A DNA stretch of 64,000 bases from Protopterus annectens (Eukaryota; Chordata; Ceratodontiformes; Protopteridae), in contig NC_056737.1 of assembly GCF_019279795.1 (NCBI RefSeq), forward strand, positions 44,110,946 to 44,174,945, written 5' to 3'. Both the position numbers and the translations under genes were made by a program. Positions 1 to 10,460 of this stretch are shown piece by piece. The stretch's first letter is position 1. Each line of letters opens with the position of its first letter. The notes under the pieces were generated by a model, which had not been told where the DNA came from, did not search any database, and saw only the letters and a program-made list of their open reading frames with translations.

Positions 1-639
1 ATATGAATGATGATGATGTGTTTGGTTTAAATAAAAATGACAATTGTGCAGAAAGGGATGGGGATAGAATGAAAAGAAGTTAACATTTTTTTTAATTGAA
101 GACGTATGTTATAAATACCGTAGAAATGTAAACAGAATGAAAGGGGTTTGATGCTTTAAGATGTATACGTAAATAAAGCAACTCTCTACAGGCTAGTCAA
201 GTTCCCACACTCAGGTCAATTTATAGGTCAGTTTAGGACTGACAGAAATAACGTTACAGCCAGAACAAAGCAACTGACAAAGCTGTGCAAGTAAAACAGG
301 TTTTCTGTAATTTCCTGAGATTAAATACTTGGCGTATGTTGTACTACTGATCAAGCAAAAGGAGACAATGGCTACTGTTTCACAGAGCCGGCATGTATTT
401 AACTGATTAAAGTTAATACGTAGCAAGGTTCTTCATGATAAACATGCTTACATGAAACAATGACAAAACTCTCAGTAAACTTGTAGGTGTAGAGTTTTGT
501 GATGGAGCTCCTGCAATATCAAAGTCAGATGTAGTGACTGCAGCCTCTGCTCTATGAAGTAAGATAGTGACCAAGTACAAGAAAAACTGTCAGAAGCTTC
601 AAATAAAAAAATGTGTTTATTAATGCAACAGATTTGTGA
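1..639. other. Unassigned intergenic DNA
   Basis: AT-rich sequence with no reading frame that resembles a known protein. Short open frames on the minus strand here are rich in Phe, Leu and Ile, as expected from chance frames in AT-rich DNA. Nothing functional can be assigned. Confidence 0.5.
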
Positions 640-826
640 AAAAACAATATATAGTAACCAAAAGTGTCCAAAAAAGACTATGAAATAAAATCTCCGTTCC
701 ACCAGGTTAGAGCCAAATCTTTTAATAAAAGTGCAAATCAACAATCGTTTGTTGATTTGCACTTTTATTAAAAGATTTGGCTCTAACCTGGTGGAACGGA
801 GATTTTATTTCAAAAACAATATATAG
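640..826. repeat. Perfect 64-bp hairpin flanked by a 15-bp direct repeat
   Basis: Positions 681-744 are the exact reverse complement of 749-812, with a 4-nt loop (TCGT). The unit is bracketed by a direct repeat AAAAACAATATATAG at 640-654 and 812-826, which looks like a target-site duplication. The arm sequence (A/T-rich, then GGCTCTAACCTGGTGGA, then a T-rich end) resembles the tail of a short insertion at 54,617-54,798 that follows a hammerhead-like core. I infer two copies of a Penelope-type 3' tail joined head to head. Confidence 0.85.
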
Positions 827-849
827 ACCAAGAAACCTTTGGCCATCTG

Positions 850-1910
850 GAAAAAGAAGTTAATGAGGAAGTGCAAAAATATAAAGAACAAAATCTAGAG
901 ATTTTTGAAAGGTATAAAAAAGAAATATAGACATGGGAAAGAAAGGGAGATCTGACATGGTGCAATACTTATGCAAAGGGGAAGCCTGATTAATCAATAC
1001 AAAAAAACAGCCCCAAAGACATTTGAAGAGAAATACAGGCAAAAGCATCCAGATATGGAACATTTTACAATACAAAAATTAAGATCACAAAGAGGGAACG
1101 CAAAACAGAAGATTAATAAATCAGAAGTTTAAAAAAAATAGAAGCCGCAGGTTATGGAATACCTGCGAAGTGAAGGATTTAGTGCTGAAAGTCTAACACA
1201 GGTTATACCACAGCATGACTGGGGGGAAAAAACAGTCCCACAAGTAAAGAGAAAGAGGAACGGGAGACATCTGAAGAAAAAATATGGGCACAGGAAAGAA
1301 AAAAAAACATTTAATATGGTGAAATATTTATGCAAAGAAGAAAACAAAACTAATCAATACAAAAAGAGCAACGTCAAAGATATCTGAAGAGAAATACAGG
1401 CAAAGGAATCCAGACATGGAAAATTTTACAATGCAACAAATAAGAAAACAAAGAGGAAAAGCAGAAAAGAAGATTAATAAAGGAGACGTTAAAGAAAATA
1501 GAAAACTGACGTTATGGATTACCTGTGAAGTGAAGGATTTAGTGCAGAAAATCTAATTCTGATAACATCACAGCAGGATAAAACAACGGATCCCTAAATT
1601 AAGGTGAAACCAGTGGATTGGGAAACATCTGATCAGTTGCCATATGAAGTTACCTTGCAGCCTTCCATAGGAAACCAGTACAAAAGTTAATTTGGAGTTG
1701 CACAGCACGGGAAGGAACAGGAAACTGTGGCAACTCTGGCACAGTCAATGTTGTGGAGTGATAGGCCAGTGAGTTCCCACATGAAAGAGCAATGGATGAC
1801 ACAGAATGAAACTGAAGAAAATGTGGCACAGGAAGATGTTCTGGAACTTTCGGTAGAATGCCCAGAGAAAATGGAGAACAAATAATGTGCCCTCAATTTA
1901 GAATAAAAAA
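850..1910 (+). pseudogene. Possible N-terminal part of an RLE-type LINE, with internal tandem duplication
   Basis: A purine-rich stretch carries two diverged copies of a ~350-bp unit, about 868-1225 and 1245-1590. Each encodes a basic segment readable as a run ending near NPDMENFTMQQIRKQRG, then a second block with YLRSEGFSAE. The basic segment resembles the helical linker upstream of the reverse transcriptase in RLE-type LINEs. Sequence that clearly belongs to such a LINE resumes at about 6,890, after a minus-strand L2-like LINE. I infer that this is the 5' part of the same element. Stops and frame changes break both copies. The assignment to the LINE is tentative; the duplication is seen directly. 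Confidence 0.4.
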
Positions 1911-1919
1911 TGATCTTTT

Positions 1920-2325
1920 TATTTCTATTTATTTATTTTACATTTGTTGACCGGGATAGTCCAACTGGATGTATGCCCATTTTCAGGGGAGGCCCAGGGA
2001 GAAAAGCTCCACATTAAGACAATTTACAAGACAGAAATCTTGACCGTATACAATACAAATAATGTCAGACAGGTAAAACATTTCAAATACAGGAACATTT
2101 ATAGTACTGTTACAGTAACATACCCGACTAAATAAGTTAACATTTTTGAGTAAAAGGATTAATAAAACATATATATATTTTTTTTTTAGTGTAACATTGT
2201 TTATAAAGTTTACCAAACCTTAGGAGGTGAGCTACTACAGTAGGAATTAATAGAGAATACCAGAGCACCTGAAATAGCACGTTAAAGATAGATAGTAAAG
2301 AATGGTCCTGCTAGGGGAGAAAGTG
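1920..2325 (-). repeat. 3' untranslated region and tail of the L2-like LINE
   Basis: Lies just downstream (minus strand) of the ORF2 stop. The block around 1,929-2,000 reads ACATTTGTTGACCGGGATAG and continues with CCCATTTTCAGGGGAGGC. A second, truncated copy of this block occurs at 23,826-23,900, which supports a mobile 3' end. The outermost bases are a TAAATAAATA-type simple repeat, typical of L2/CR1 3' ends. Confidence 0.6.
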
Positions 2326-3153
2326 TCAGTCAGGATTTGTGCATGGGCAAAGTCTTTGGGCTTTAAGGAAGATTCTTAATTGCTTCTTGAAAAGTGGGGT
2401 AGAAGAAATGGCTGTTAGTTCAGTTGGAAGAGTGCTCCAAGAGTTACCAATAGAGTTTGAGAACAAGCTAGCTCCAGATTTGTTGGTGGACTTTAGGGTA
2501 GCTACTAGTACCTTATTAGTTGATCGAGGGGTTGTTAGATTTTTATATGGGCAGATGAGGGTAGAGCGTATGGGTGTATCTGTGGGATGGTGTAAGATCC
2601 TGTGTATAGTAGTAAGTTGCTGGAAAAGAATCTGGCTTTGCAATTCCAGCCATCCTAGCAATTTAAGATTTTGGCAGTGGTGGGTTCGAAAAGAGGCACC
2701 AGTGGCAAATCTAGCTATGTTATTATAGGCTGTTTCCAACTTATGAAGATTATTTTTGGATAAGTTGGTATAGATTGGGGATGCATAGGGAAGGGTGGAG
2801 ATTAAGTGAATTTGGGCAATACCAGTCCTAGCTAGAGGTGAAAGATAGGGTTTAAGTCTGTAGAGGAAACCAAGTTTTTTATTAACTGATTTAATGGTTA
2901 GGTTGATATGTGTGTCAAAGTTTTGATTATGATCAATTGTTGCACCTAAAGGTTTGGTGGTTGTGTCTGGAGTTATTACAGTACCATTATTAGATGTAAT
3001 TGTGAAGTTGATAGCAGGAGACTTCTGAGTGGGAGAGAATAGTACCAATTTAGCTTTTTTGGGGTTAAGGAGGAGACAGCATTGATGGAACCAACTAAGG
3101 TAAATACTGCTTGGGTACTCGAATGAAGTCCAGCAGGCGAGGAGGCTGAACAT
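2326..3153 (-). pseudogene. C-terminal half of L2-like ORF2 (RT thumb and C-terminal domain)
   Basis: A 275-residue open stretch continues the reverse transcriptase beyond the catalytic YADD motif. It shows the LNPKKAKLVLFSP block (the region after motif C), the KPLGATIDHNQNFDTHI block and the conserved LPYASPIY segment, then a C-terminal arginine/serine-rich domain ending WSTLPTELTAI and LFKKQLRIFLKA, which is characteristic of L2/CR1 ORF2 C-termini. The first residues (MFSLLAC) do not match the family and mark a frame change, so the catalytic aspartates lie in another frame just upstream. Not a host gene. Confidence 0.75.
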
Positions 3154-3319
3154 ATTAATGTTGAGTCGTCAGTATATTGTATGCAGGTGGTTTGTGGAAG
3201 GGAGATTTTCAGATCATTTATGAAAATAGTGAAGAGGAGGGGTCCCAGAATAGAGCCTTATGGGACTCCAAGAGTTATAGGGGGAAGAGTAGATAATTTT
3301 CCCAGAGGGCTGCTTGTTG

Positions 3320-3910
3320 TCAATTTCCTAGATAGGACTTGAACCAATTAACTGTCTGGGTATCTAGTGAAAGTGATTTGAGTGAGTTTAACAGTAATTG
3401 ATGATTAACCATATCAAATGCTTTTGAGAGGTCAATAAAGAGGACTGAGGACTGTAAGCTGTTGTTATGATTTTTATTAATGCAGTCAGAAAAGAATAGT
3501 ACAGCAGTTGTAGTACTATGGAAAGGCCTAAAACCATGCTGGCAGTCAACTAGCATGTGGTTTTGGAGGAGATGATCAAGTAGCTGACGGTGAACACATC
3601 TATCCATAATTTTTGCTAAGGGGGAAAGTAGGGCTATGGGGTGGAAGTTACAGAGTTCATTTGAGTTCCCACCCTTATGCAGTGGGATAATATATGAGAC
3701 TTTCCAGAGGGATGGGATGGAACTTTCTGTAATGGTTCTGTTAATTAAGATGGAAACAGGATAGGCAAGCACTCCAGCTGCCATTTGAAGGTATTTAGCT
3801 GAGAGGAGGTCAGCTGATGGAGTGCATGGTTTAAGCTTAAGAAGTAGGTAGTGTATGAGAGATGTTGGGACAGGCTGCAGTTGTAATACTTGTGGTAGGG
3901 TGGTTGGCAA
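3320..3910 (-). pseudogene. Reverse transcriptase fingers/palm of L2-like ORF2
   Basis: A 196-residue stretch holds RT blocks in order: PSADLLSAKYLQ (block 0), SLWKVSYIIPLHKGGNSN (block 1), HPIALLSPLAKIMDRCVHRQ (block 2), QHGFRPFHSTTTA (block 2a) and VLFIDLSKAFD with the first catalytic aspartate (motif A). In the family the second block reads YRPIALLS; here Tyr-Arg is changed to His-Pro or lost. The frame ends at WFKSYLGN, just before the expected motif B region, which lies in another frame. Same element as the adjacent endonuclease and C-terminal pieces. Confidence 0.8.
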
Positions 3911-4914
3911 GGATGAGTCAGTGGTGGCAACAGGTGGTAAGGTATTTGCTAAAGATTGAACAGTTTCTGAAAAAAATTGTTAAAAATATAAGCAATTTGG
4001 TTTGGAGAATTATGAGTCAAGTTAGAGGGGGTAGGTGTTTTGGCTTGTCCAGGATGGAGTAATTTATTTAATCCTGACCAGACTTTTTGTGGGTTTAGAT
4101 ATTGGGTTTGTTGGAATTTAAGGTAATAGTTTTTATAGAGGAATATTGATTTTTAGTGGCATTCCAGAGCTGTCTAAAGTTTAAATGATCAATAGGTTCT
4201 TTGGTACTTCTCCATATATTCCAGATTTTATTTCTCAGTCTCATTTTTTGCCTCGTCTCATATGAGAGTCAGGGAGCAGGTTTGTTCCTAATTTTAATAG
4301 TACGAGAGGGGGCATGGTGCTCAAGGATTTTTAGGAATGTATTGTTAAAAAAAGAGACTGCGTCATTGAGAGGTAGATATTTTAGGGGTGACCAATTGCA
4401 GGCTTTTAGTTCTGCTTGAAAGTTATCTAGGTTCAGGTTCTTTTTGTTCCTGGTGGTTCTAAAGTTTAGTTGACTGGGAATGGTGATTTTTTATAAAGGT
4501 AAGAGACTGGTCATTAATATCATCAGGAAGTATGCCTATATTGTAAAATTGGGGGTTATTGTTGACTAGTATCCAGTCTAAGGTAGTTTGTTTGTTGCTG
4601 GGTTTATGGGTTTTGGTAGGGTCGGTGATAGTTTGATAAAAGCCATAGAGATTAATGTGAAATGTAGGTTTGTCAGAAATACAACAGTTCCAGTCAATAT
4701 TAAAGTCTCCAAGGAAAATGGTTTCTTGTGGGAATGATGTGGAAAGCCAGTTGAGGATATTTTCAAGAGTACTTATGTTGTTGCCTGGGGGGATGTAAGA
4801 GCAAATGATGTATATAGATTTATTAGCATTAATTTGGAGCTTAGATATTAAGATTTCAGCATTGCTAGGTGAGGGAGGTTGAGTGTTTAGTGAGGTTACC
4901 TGTAGAGTTCAGAT

Positions 4915-5544
4915 TTAAACAATATCGCTACCACCCCCCCCACCCTTTTTGTTAGGATAGTCAATTCTAAGGATGTTATAACTTGGAGGGATGATACCAT
5001 TGCCTTTAGTACGTGATTTGAGCCAGGTTTCTGTGAGACATAGGATGTCAAAGGAATGTAAGTCTAGTAGGGCATGAAGTTGGGTAATGTTGCTATTTAA
5101 ACTACGAATATTGAGGTGGGCAATGAGAAGAGAGTTTGAGGAAGAAGAGGCAGTGTGGGAAATAGAGGTGAAGGAAGAATGGGAGTTTGGGAAGGTATTA
5201 CCAGGCCCTAGGTTTGGGTGAATGTCGCTGTGTAGTAGTAGGTACTGAAGATTGTGTGGAAGTTTTGCTAGTTTACATAAAATAGGGTCTATTTTTCTGG
5301 TTTGGAAATACTTAATATGGTTTAATCTGTGAAACTGTGGGAGAAGGTAGGCAGATGAGGATGTAATGTTACTGTGGGTTTGTAAGGCTGACAGATAGAA
5401 AGGGGAAGTTTGTTTAAAGGAGTGTTGAAATTGAAAGGAGCTTAGGAATTCATAGCCTGAGAGGCTATGAGATAGAAGTAGAGTGGAAAGAATTATGGGC
5501 AAGAGGAGGAAATTAGAGAGTTTTAGTAAGCCAGGGGTTGACAT
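4915..5544 (-). pseudogene. N-terminal region and APE-endonuclease start of L2-like ORF2
   Basis: A 209-residue frame. The first ~125 residues are Ser/Leu-rich with no recognised domain. Then comes the opening of an apurinic-type endonuclease: LLIAHLNIRSLNSN, LHSFDILCLTETWL with the catalytic glutamate in the LTETWL motif, and a glycine run KKGGGGG before a stop. The rest of the endonuclease continues in other frames to about 4,580, where a remnant of the GDxN block is recognisable. The family uses this enzyme to nick the target for target-primed reverse transcription. Confidence 0.75.
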
Positions 5545-6880
5545 AATGAGAAAATGTGGGAACGTAAGTAATGAGAAAATAAGGGGTTATAGAAGGGCAA
5601 ATATGAGGTGGGTTTGTTTAATGAGGAAAGTATAGATAATGGAAAGTGTGAGTACATTAGTAACGGATGGTTGAGTATGTCACGAGATATGTCGAGCTAT
5701 TGGTTGATGTGGGGTGGGGGTGTGGCTTCTAGCAGTATAAGGAGAGGTGCCCTGGGGGTGGGTGAGAATTGGGTGTAGGGTATGGGAGTGGAGTGAGCCT
5801 GCAGGGGGAACAGAGTGGGCAAGAGCAGTAAGGTAAGTTCAGCCAAAAGACAATCAGCTGTTTTTCGTGTTTGGCATAATACAGAAGTAACTAAAGTGAA
5901 AACTGGGGAGCAGAGTATATAAGCTTATCAGATATGTGTAGATGATTTAGTAAAGTGAGAGTGAGGTTTTCATGTGCAGAGAGGGGGATGACAATTGTAC
6001 TGAAATGCCAAAGAATGGGTGTAGGACATGAGAGATAGTTAGTTTTAATGCTAGAATATAGTGTAGGTAAAGACTGCCATCTGGTGGTCAGGGGAGTAAT
6101 AGCAGCTGAGGGAGGTAGGCAAGAAGCTATTCCAAAGGGATAAGATATAGGATGAGGGTACAAAAGGGTGGAAGGAGGAAGTGGCTTTGGGTCTGCGGTG
6201 GGCTACTAAATCTCACACCGGAGAGTTAACAAGCAGTTATAGGCACTACAGAAAGGTAGTAAAAAGGTATTTTGCAACATACAAGTACAAAAACTTTAGC
6301 GGTACAAGCTTTATGAAGCCAGGCAATGAGCAGGAGGTTATTCTTTAACTTTGCAGCAAGGAGGGAAACACCCGGATAAACTTAAATGTACAAAAACTTT
6401 AGGAGTATAATGGTGCCTTTCTACATCAGGCTTTTTGATACCTCTGTAATTAAGCAGAAGTGGGTGGGGATGTGTGCAGGTTCAAGGTGGGGGAAGGAAT
6501 AGACACAAAGTAATGCAAGGTTGAGAATCAGAAAAACTGGTCTAAGCCAGCTGCTAAAAAGAAAACAGGAAAACCAAGCTAAGTTAATTGCAGGTCAGTG
6601 TGGTGCAGTATTTACCTAATAACTACAAATGTTATACTACTAATCTAGTACAGAGTGGTGAAAGGGATCACCACTTCTGCAGGGAAAAACATAAGAAGTA
6701 TGGGCTGCAGGTACATAGGTAAACTTTTTCCAAGAGAAAGTAGTTTTAAGTAACTGACCTAGGAGTACTATAGAAAGAGAGAAATGGGGGGGGGACCAGT
6801 AGTGTGCACGCATACAGCGAAAGGGGAAACAGTCTTCAGTTTGGAGGACAGATTAAATACAACTCTAATATACACTAGTG
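5545..6880 (-). other. 5' region of the L2-like LINE, probable boundary near 6,880
   Basis: No recognised coding domain. Two related segments (around 6,278-6,310 and 6,387-6,415) share the words GTACAAAAACTTTAG, so a short internal repeat is present, as is common in LINE 5' regions. A short G-tract lies at about 6,787. The outer boundary is inferred from the resumption of RLE-LINE coding sequence at about 6,890; I see no target duplication. Confidence 0.35.
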
Positions 6881-6896
6881 TAGCTGAAAGCACTTA

Positions 6897-7800
6897 GTGT
6901 TCCACCGACGCAGGGTCTCACAGTGCAGGGCAACGAAACAGCCTTGGGTTGATTGGAGGTTGGCCAAGACACAGGATGTAACTTTTGCTGAGGGGAATAC
7001 GAGCAGACTACTGGGGATTCCTATGAAGCAAGGCAGAAAAGCCAAGTCAAAATATGGTACCTTTCTCAGAGAGATCTAAGAGAAGAGCTGCTTGATTTAA
7101 AAGAGATGGACAGACGTATTAAGACCAATGAAAGAAACAGTCTACAGAAAGTCAATAAAACCCCAAAAACTAGAAGTTTGATAAAACAAATGAACACAGT
7201 AATGGGGACTGTTCACAGAGAATCAGGCGATTTAACAGAAGTAAATAGGATATACTACTGTGCAGCTACATTAATAACAGATAAATTCTTACCACAAAAA
7301 CATAGGGCAGTAAGGGAAAGGAAGGGGAGGAATCAAATGCCATCATGAAAGTATCGAATAGAGAAAATTATAAAGCAATTAAGACAAGAAGTGTCTCTGT
7401 TAGAAGAGTATAGAAGAGGGAACAGATCAACCAAAATACAAGATATATGTGATTAAAGCAATCCACAATGTCAGAATAGATCAGGATCAATTGTGCACTA
7501 TCACAAATAATAAATTAAACATATATCATAAATAATAAATTAAAAATATCAACACAGGCAACCAAATATAAAAGATATGCAGATAAATATAAGGAAAAGT
7601 ACAAAGTAAACAATTTGTTGATAACCCCAAAAATGTTTTACAGAGAATTGGGAAACAAGGCAAAAGGAATTGAAACACCAAAGAAAGAAAAAAAGATAGC
7701 ATTTTGGAGAAATATCTGTCAAGATCCTGTGGAACATAAAGATGCTGAATGGATAAAAGAATTAAAAGAAATAATATGAAATTCAAATGTACATGAATTA
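6897..7800 (+). pseudogene. Basic linker upstream of RT in RLE LINE copy 1
   Basis: Frames across this stretch give charged, basic helical sequence, including RIEKIIKQLRQEVSLLEEYRRG, a segment around 7,340-7,430 that resembles the known pre-RT motif of R4-like elements (WxxRIExxIxxLRxDLSxLxxxxxG). Further on, TPKMFYRELGNK and FWRNICQDPVEHKDAEWI (about 7,625-7,750) match the family's FYxxLxG ... FWxxIWxxxxxHxxxAxWI block. The reading frame changes several times between these blocks. Family-level knowledge supports the assignment; the exact clade is not resolved. Confidence 0.6.
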
Positions 7801-8129
7801 ACAGTCAGAAGGACTGAAATAAAGTTTAAAAAAGCTCCTAATTTGAAAACCCCAGATAACTACCATTACCAGATAACTACCTAACTTCTGGCTAAAAGTA
7901 TTGGCATCTTTACATGAATATTTTGCCATAACTAAGAACTATTTATATGCACACCCCAGACAGACACCAACCTGGTTAACAACACAAAAAATAATATCCC
8001 CTACTTAAGACCGAACCTGCAAGCTATCCTAAAAACTACAGATCAATAACTTGCCTTCTAACAACTTATAAACTATACACTGGAATTGATACTGACAGAG
8101 TTTATAGTCACTTAGAATAAAACTCAATC

Positions 8130-8964
8130 ATGGGAATAGAACAAAGGGGTACCAAAAGAAAGCCATATGTATCAAAGGATTATTTATTGTCAAATAAAGT
8201 CATAATGGAGAACTGTAAAAAGGGGAAGAGTCTAAGTATGGCATGGATAGATTACAAAAAAGCATTTAACAGTATTCCACATTCATGGATAAAAGAGTGC
8301 TTAAAAATGTATCAGATACACCATACACTGATCAGTTACATTACAGTGACCATGAAACAGTGGGAAATCACTTTGCTGTTAAGCCATGATAAAGGACAAA
8401 TTATTATTCCAGGGATAAAAATGCAAAGGGGGATATTCCTGGGTGGCTCTGTCACTGCTGCTCTTTTGTCTTACCCTTAACCTATTAAGCTGTCTACTTA
8501 ACAGATTAGGTCATGGCTACTATCTGGTTCCCAGAAAACAACAAAGTGTAAAGACGTATCTTCTTTTTGTGGATGATTTAAAATTGCATAGTTCATCAAG
8601 TGAGGAAATGAATGCACAACTGCAAGTGGTCAAGACTTTTTCAAATGATATAAGAATGTCATTTGGTCTTGATAAATGTGCAAAAGCAACCTTTAAAACA
8701 GGAAAACTGCAGCGCCAAGAGAACATCAGCCTGGGACAGGAATGTGATATAAAAGAACTTGAGCAAGAGGGAGTGTATAAATATTTGGGAATTGATGAAG
8801 GCTCAACAATAAAACATGAGCAAATGCAAATAAAAGTCAGTAAGGTATACTTTAAAAGACTAAAATTAATAGTGAAAACAGCAGTGACATCTAGGAAAAA
8901 AGTCCAAGTTATAAACCAATTTGCTCTTCTTGTCCTAACTTACAGTTTTGGAGTGATTGACTAG
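8130..8964 (+). pseudogene. Reverse transcriptase of RLE LINE copy 1
   Basis: Two overlapping frames cover the RT palm. The first shows MAWIDYKKAFNSIPHSWI (motif A, with the catalytic Asp in IDYKKAF) and PGIKMQRGIFLGGSVTAAL, a damaged motif B. The second shows the catalytic LLFVDDLKLHSSS motif C, followed by FGLDKCAKATFKTG, KYLGIDEGSTIKHEQM and INQFALLVLTYSFGVID, the hallmark post-motif-C blocks of the group. The frame shift lies near 8,450. Copy 2 preserves the same motif C region (FVDDLKLYSSS). Confidence 0.8.
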
Positions 8965-9414
8965 TCCCAAAAGGTGTTGGCTCGGTTGGATAAAACAAGA
9001 AGGATGCATTGTGCTCATCAAATGATTTATAAAAATCAGTGTATACTAAGATTATATATATTCCCCATTCTGAAGGGGGTATGGGCCTCCTCAAAACTGA
9101 CTACATGTATAGATCTGCAATCGTAGTACTGCACAGATATCTACTGACCTCAAGACCCAAATGTAGTGAAAGTTTTAAAACATGAGGAGAGTAAGTCTAA
9201 GATGACTTCCTTGCTTAGTTTAGCAGAAGCATATCAGTGTCAAGCAGGAATGGAAATCAAACCAGAAGTAAACACAGCACATGAATGTGCCAAAAAACAA
9301 AAGAAATAATATCAGCTGAAAGATCAGATGAGAAAGCAAGGAATGTGGAGAATGCATAAATATAGTTGCAAGTACAGAACACTCTTGTAACAACCTCATG
9401 TTGATCAGGATCGA

Positions 9415-9621
9415 ATGCAGGAATGGTTAAGGAAAGGTGAATTTAAACCAAAAGATGAAAGGTTATCATTGGCGGCCCAAGATAGCGGACTACGCACATG
9501 TTGGTTTGCAAAATCCATTGAACATGTGGGAGAAACAGGTAAATGTAGGTTTTGTAAAACAGAATTGGAAACAGTTGCACATCCTGTTTCTGGTTGTGAT
9601 ATACTAATGGTGGAAAAATAA
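9415..9621 (+). pseudogene. Zinc-knuckle segment of RLE LINE copy 1
   Basis: The frame encodes CRFCKTELETVAHPVSGCDIL, a C-x2-C-x7-H-x5-C knuckle that precedes the endonuclease in RLE LINEs. Just upstream is a basic segment beginning MQEWLRKGEFKPKDERL. The frame breaks off after LMVEK, exactly where a 3'-end copy of the same family has been inserted; in copy 2 the sequence continues with about 50 more bases before the next shared block. Confidence 0.7.
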
Positions 9622-9897
9622 TGGCAATGTGGAAGAAGGATACCCAGAGTATTCCAATAGTAGTAGGAGCAATGGGCCTTATAACAAAGAATTTACTTAG
9701 ATGTGTAACGCCGTATGAACTGCAGAAGGTGTCATTACTGGGCACATTGTGGGTGCTGTGAAGAGCACTTCTGGTTAACAAAGAGTGAAGCAATACTAAT
9801 TTTGTGAACTTTAATCATACTTTAACTTAGGAATAGGTTCCATTCAGGTCATGGTATTAAAAGCCCAAAAGACTTGGAGAAATAAAAAAAAAAAAAA
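9622..9897 (+). mobile_element. 5'-truncated 3' end of the RLE LINE inserted in copy 1
   Basis: This ~275-bp block repeats the element's own 3' end: GGCAATGTGGAAGAAGGATA occurs at 9,622 and again at about 10,178, and both copies run on through the same 3' UTR (ACTTTAATCATACTTTAACTTA and close variant). The block ends in an A-tract at about 9,880-9,897, after which the interrupted coding sequence resumes (GGATTGTGTAAACATTACAA, matched in copy 2 at about 23,069). I read it as a retrotransposed truncated copy that replaced about 50 bp of target. Confidence 0.75.
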
Positions 9898-10300
9898 AAG
9901 GAGAGAAATGGGATTGTGTAAACATTACAATACTGAAGTAGCCGAGACACACTGGAAACATGAGCCACAATACATTATAGAAAATAATGAATTTACATCA
10001 CATGGGATCACCCATTACCATCAGTTCAAAAAACAGATGTGAGAAATCCAGATATAATAGTACATGAAAAGAAAAGTAGCACTGATCATTGAAATTGCTA
10101 CACCCAGTGATTACAGTGTCTTATATACAGAGAGATTCAAAGTCATAAAATACCAGGATTTGCAAGCAGAAATGAGGGCAATGTGGAAGAAGGATACCCA
10201 GACAGTTCCAACAGTAGAAGGAGCAATGTGTCTCATAAAAAAGAATCTGCAGTCGTATCTAGATATGTTACCAGTACATGTAACTCTGTATGAATTGTAG
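9898..10300 (+). pseudogene. Restriction-like endonuclease domain, RLE LINE copy 1
   Basis: Frames encode NPDIIVHEKK, then KVALIIEIATPSDYSVLYTE and FKVIKYQDLQAEMRAMWKKD. The PD-x(~12)-E pattern is the catalytic core of the restriction-like endonuclease that nicks DNA for target-primed reverse transcription in R2-group LINEs. Copy 2 has KPDIVVHEKKIKVALIIEIT in one frame, which confirms the domain. Here a frame change separates the PD from the glutamate block. Confidence 0.75.
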
Positions 10301-10460
10301 GAGGACTCAGTTCTGGGCACATTGCAGGTGAAGTGAAGAGTACTTCTGGCTAACATCAAAGACTGAAACTATTAATTTCATGAAGTTTAATCATAATTTG
10401 ACTTAAGAATGAGGTCTATTCCTGCCATGGTATTAGAAACCCAAAAGATCTGGAGAATTA
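10301..10460 (+). repeat. 3' UTR of RLE LINE copy 1
   Basis: Follows the endonuclease stop and contains TTTAATCATAATTTGACTTA and a ...TTAGAAACCCAAAAGA end, matched at 9,800-9,880 and 23,540-23,640. No poly-A is preserved in this copy; instead an L2-like LINE begins at about 10,440. Confidence 0.6.

Larger units (their letters stand above)
1920..6880 (-). mobile_element. L2-like non-LTR retrotransposon, near full length, decayed
   Basis: On the minus strand the order is a 5' region (about 6,880-5,545), an APE-type endonuclease, a reverse transcriptase and a 3' untranslated region ending in a TAAATAAATA-rich tail near 1,920. It belongs to the Jockey-superfamily lineage that includes L2 and CR1, judging from the endonuclease opening LNIRSLN and the RT block LFIDLSKAFD. 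About 5 kb is within the usual full-length range. Stops and frameshifts separate the domains, so it is inactive. A 3'-only copy of the same family lies at 23,815-23,935. Its position between two parts of an RLE LINE suggests it inserted into that LINE. Confidence 0.75.
6890..10460 (+). mobile_element. RLE-type LINE (R2/R4/NeSL-like), copy 1, inactive
   Basis: A plus-strand non-LTR element whose order is a basic linker, reverse transcriptase, CCHC zinc knuckle and C-terminal restriction-like endonuclease. These features define the R2/R4/NeSL group rather than the APE-type LINEs elsewhere in the window. A second copy lies at 22,015-23,640 and aligns over the RT end, knuckle, endonuclease and 3' tail. 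The coding sequence has many stops and frame changes. An extra 3'-end copy of the same family sits inside it (9,622-9,897). Confidence 0.75.
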
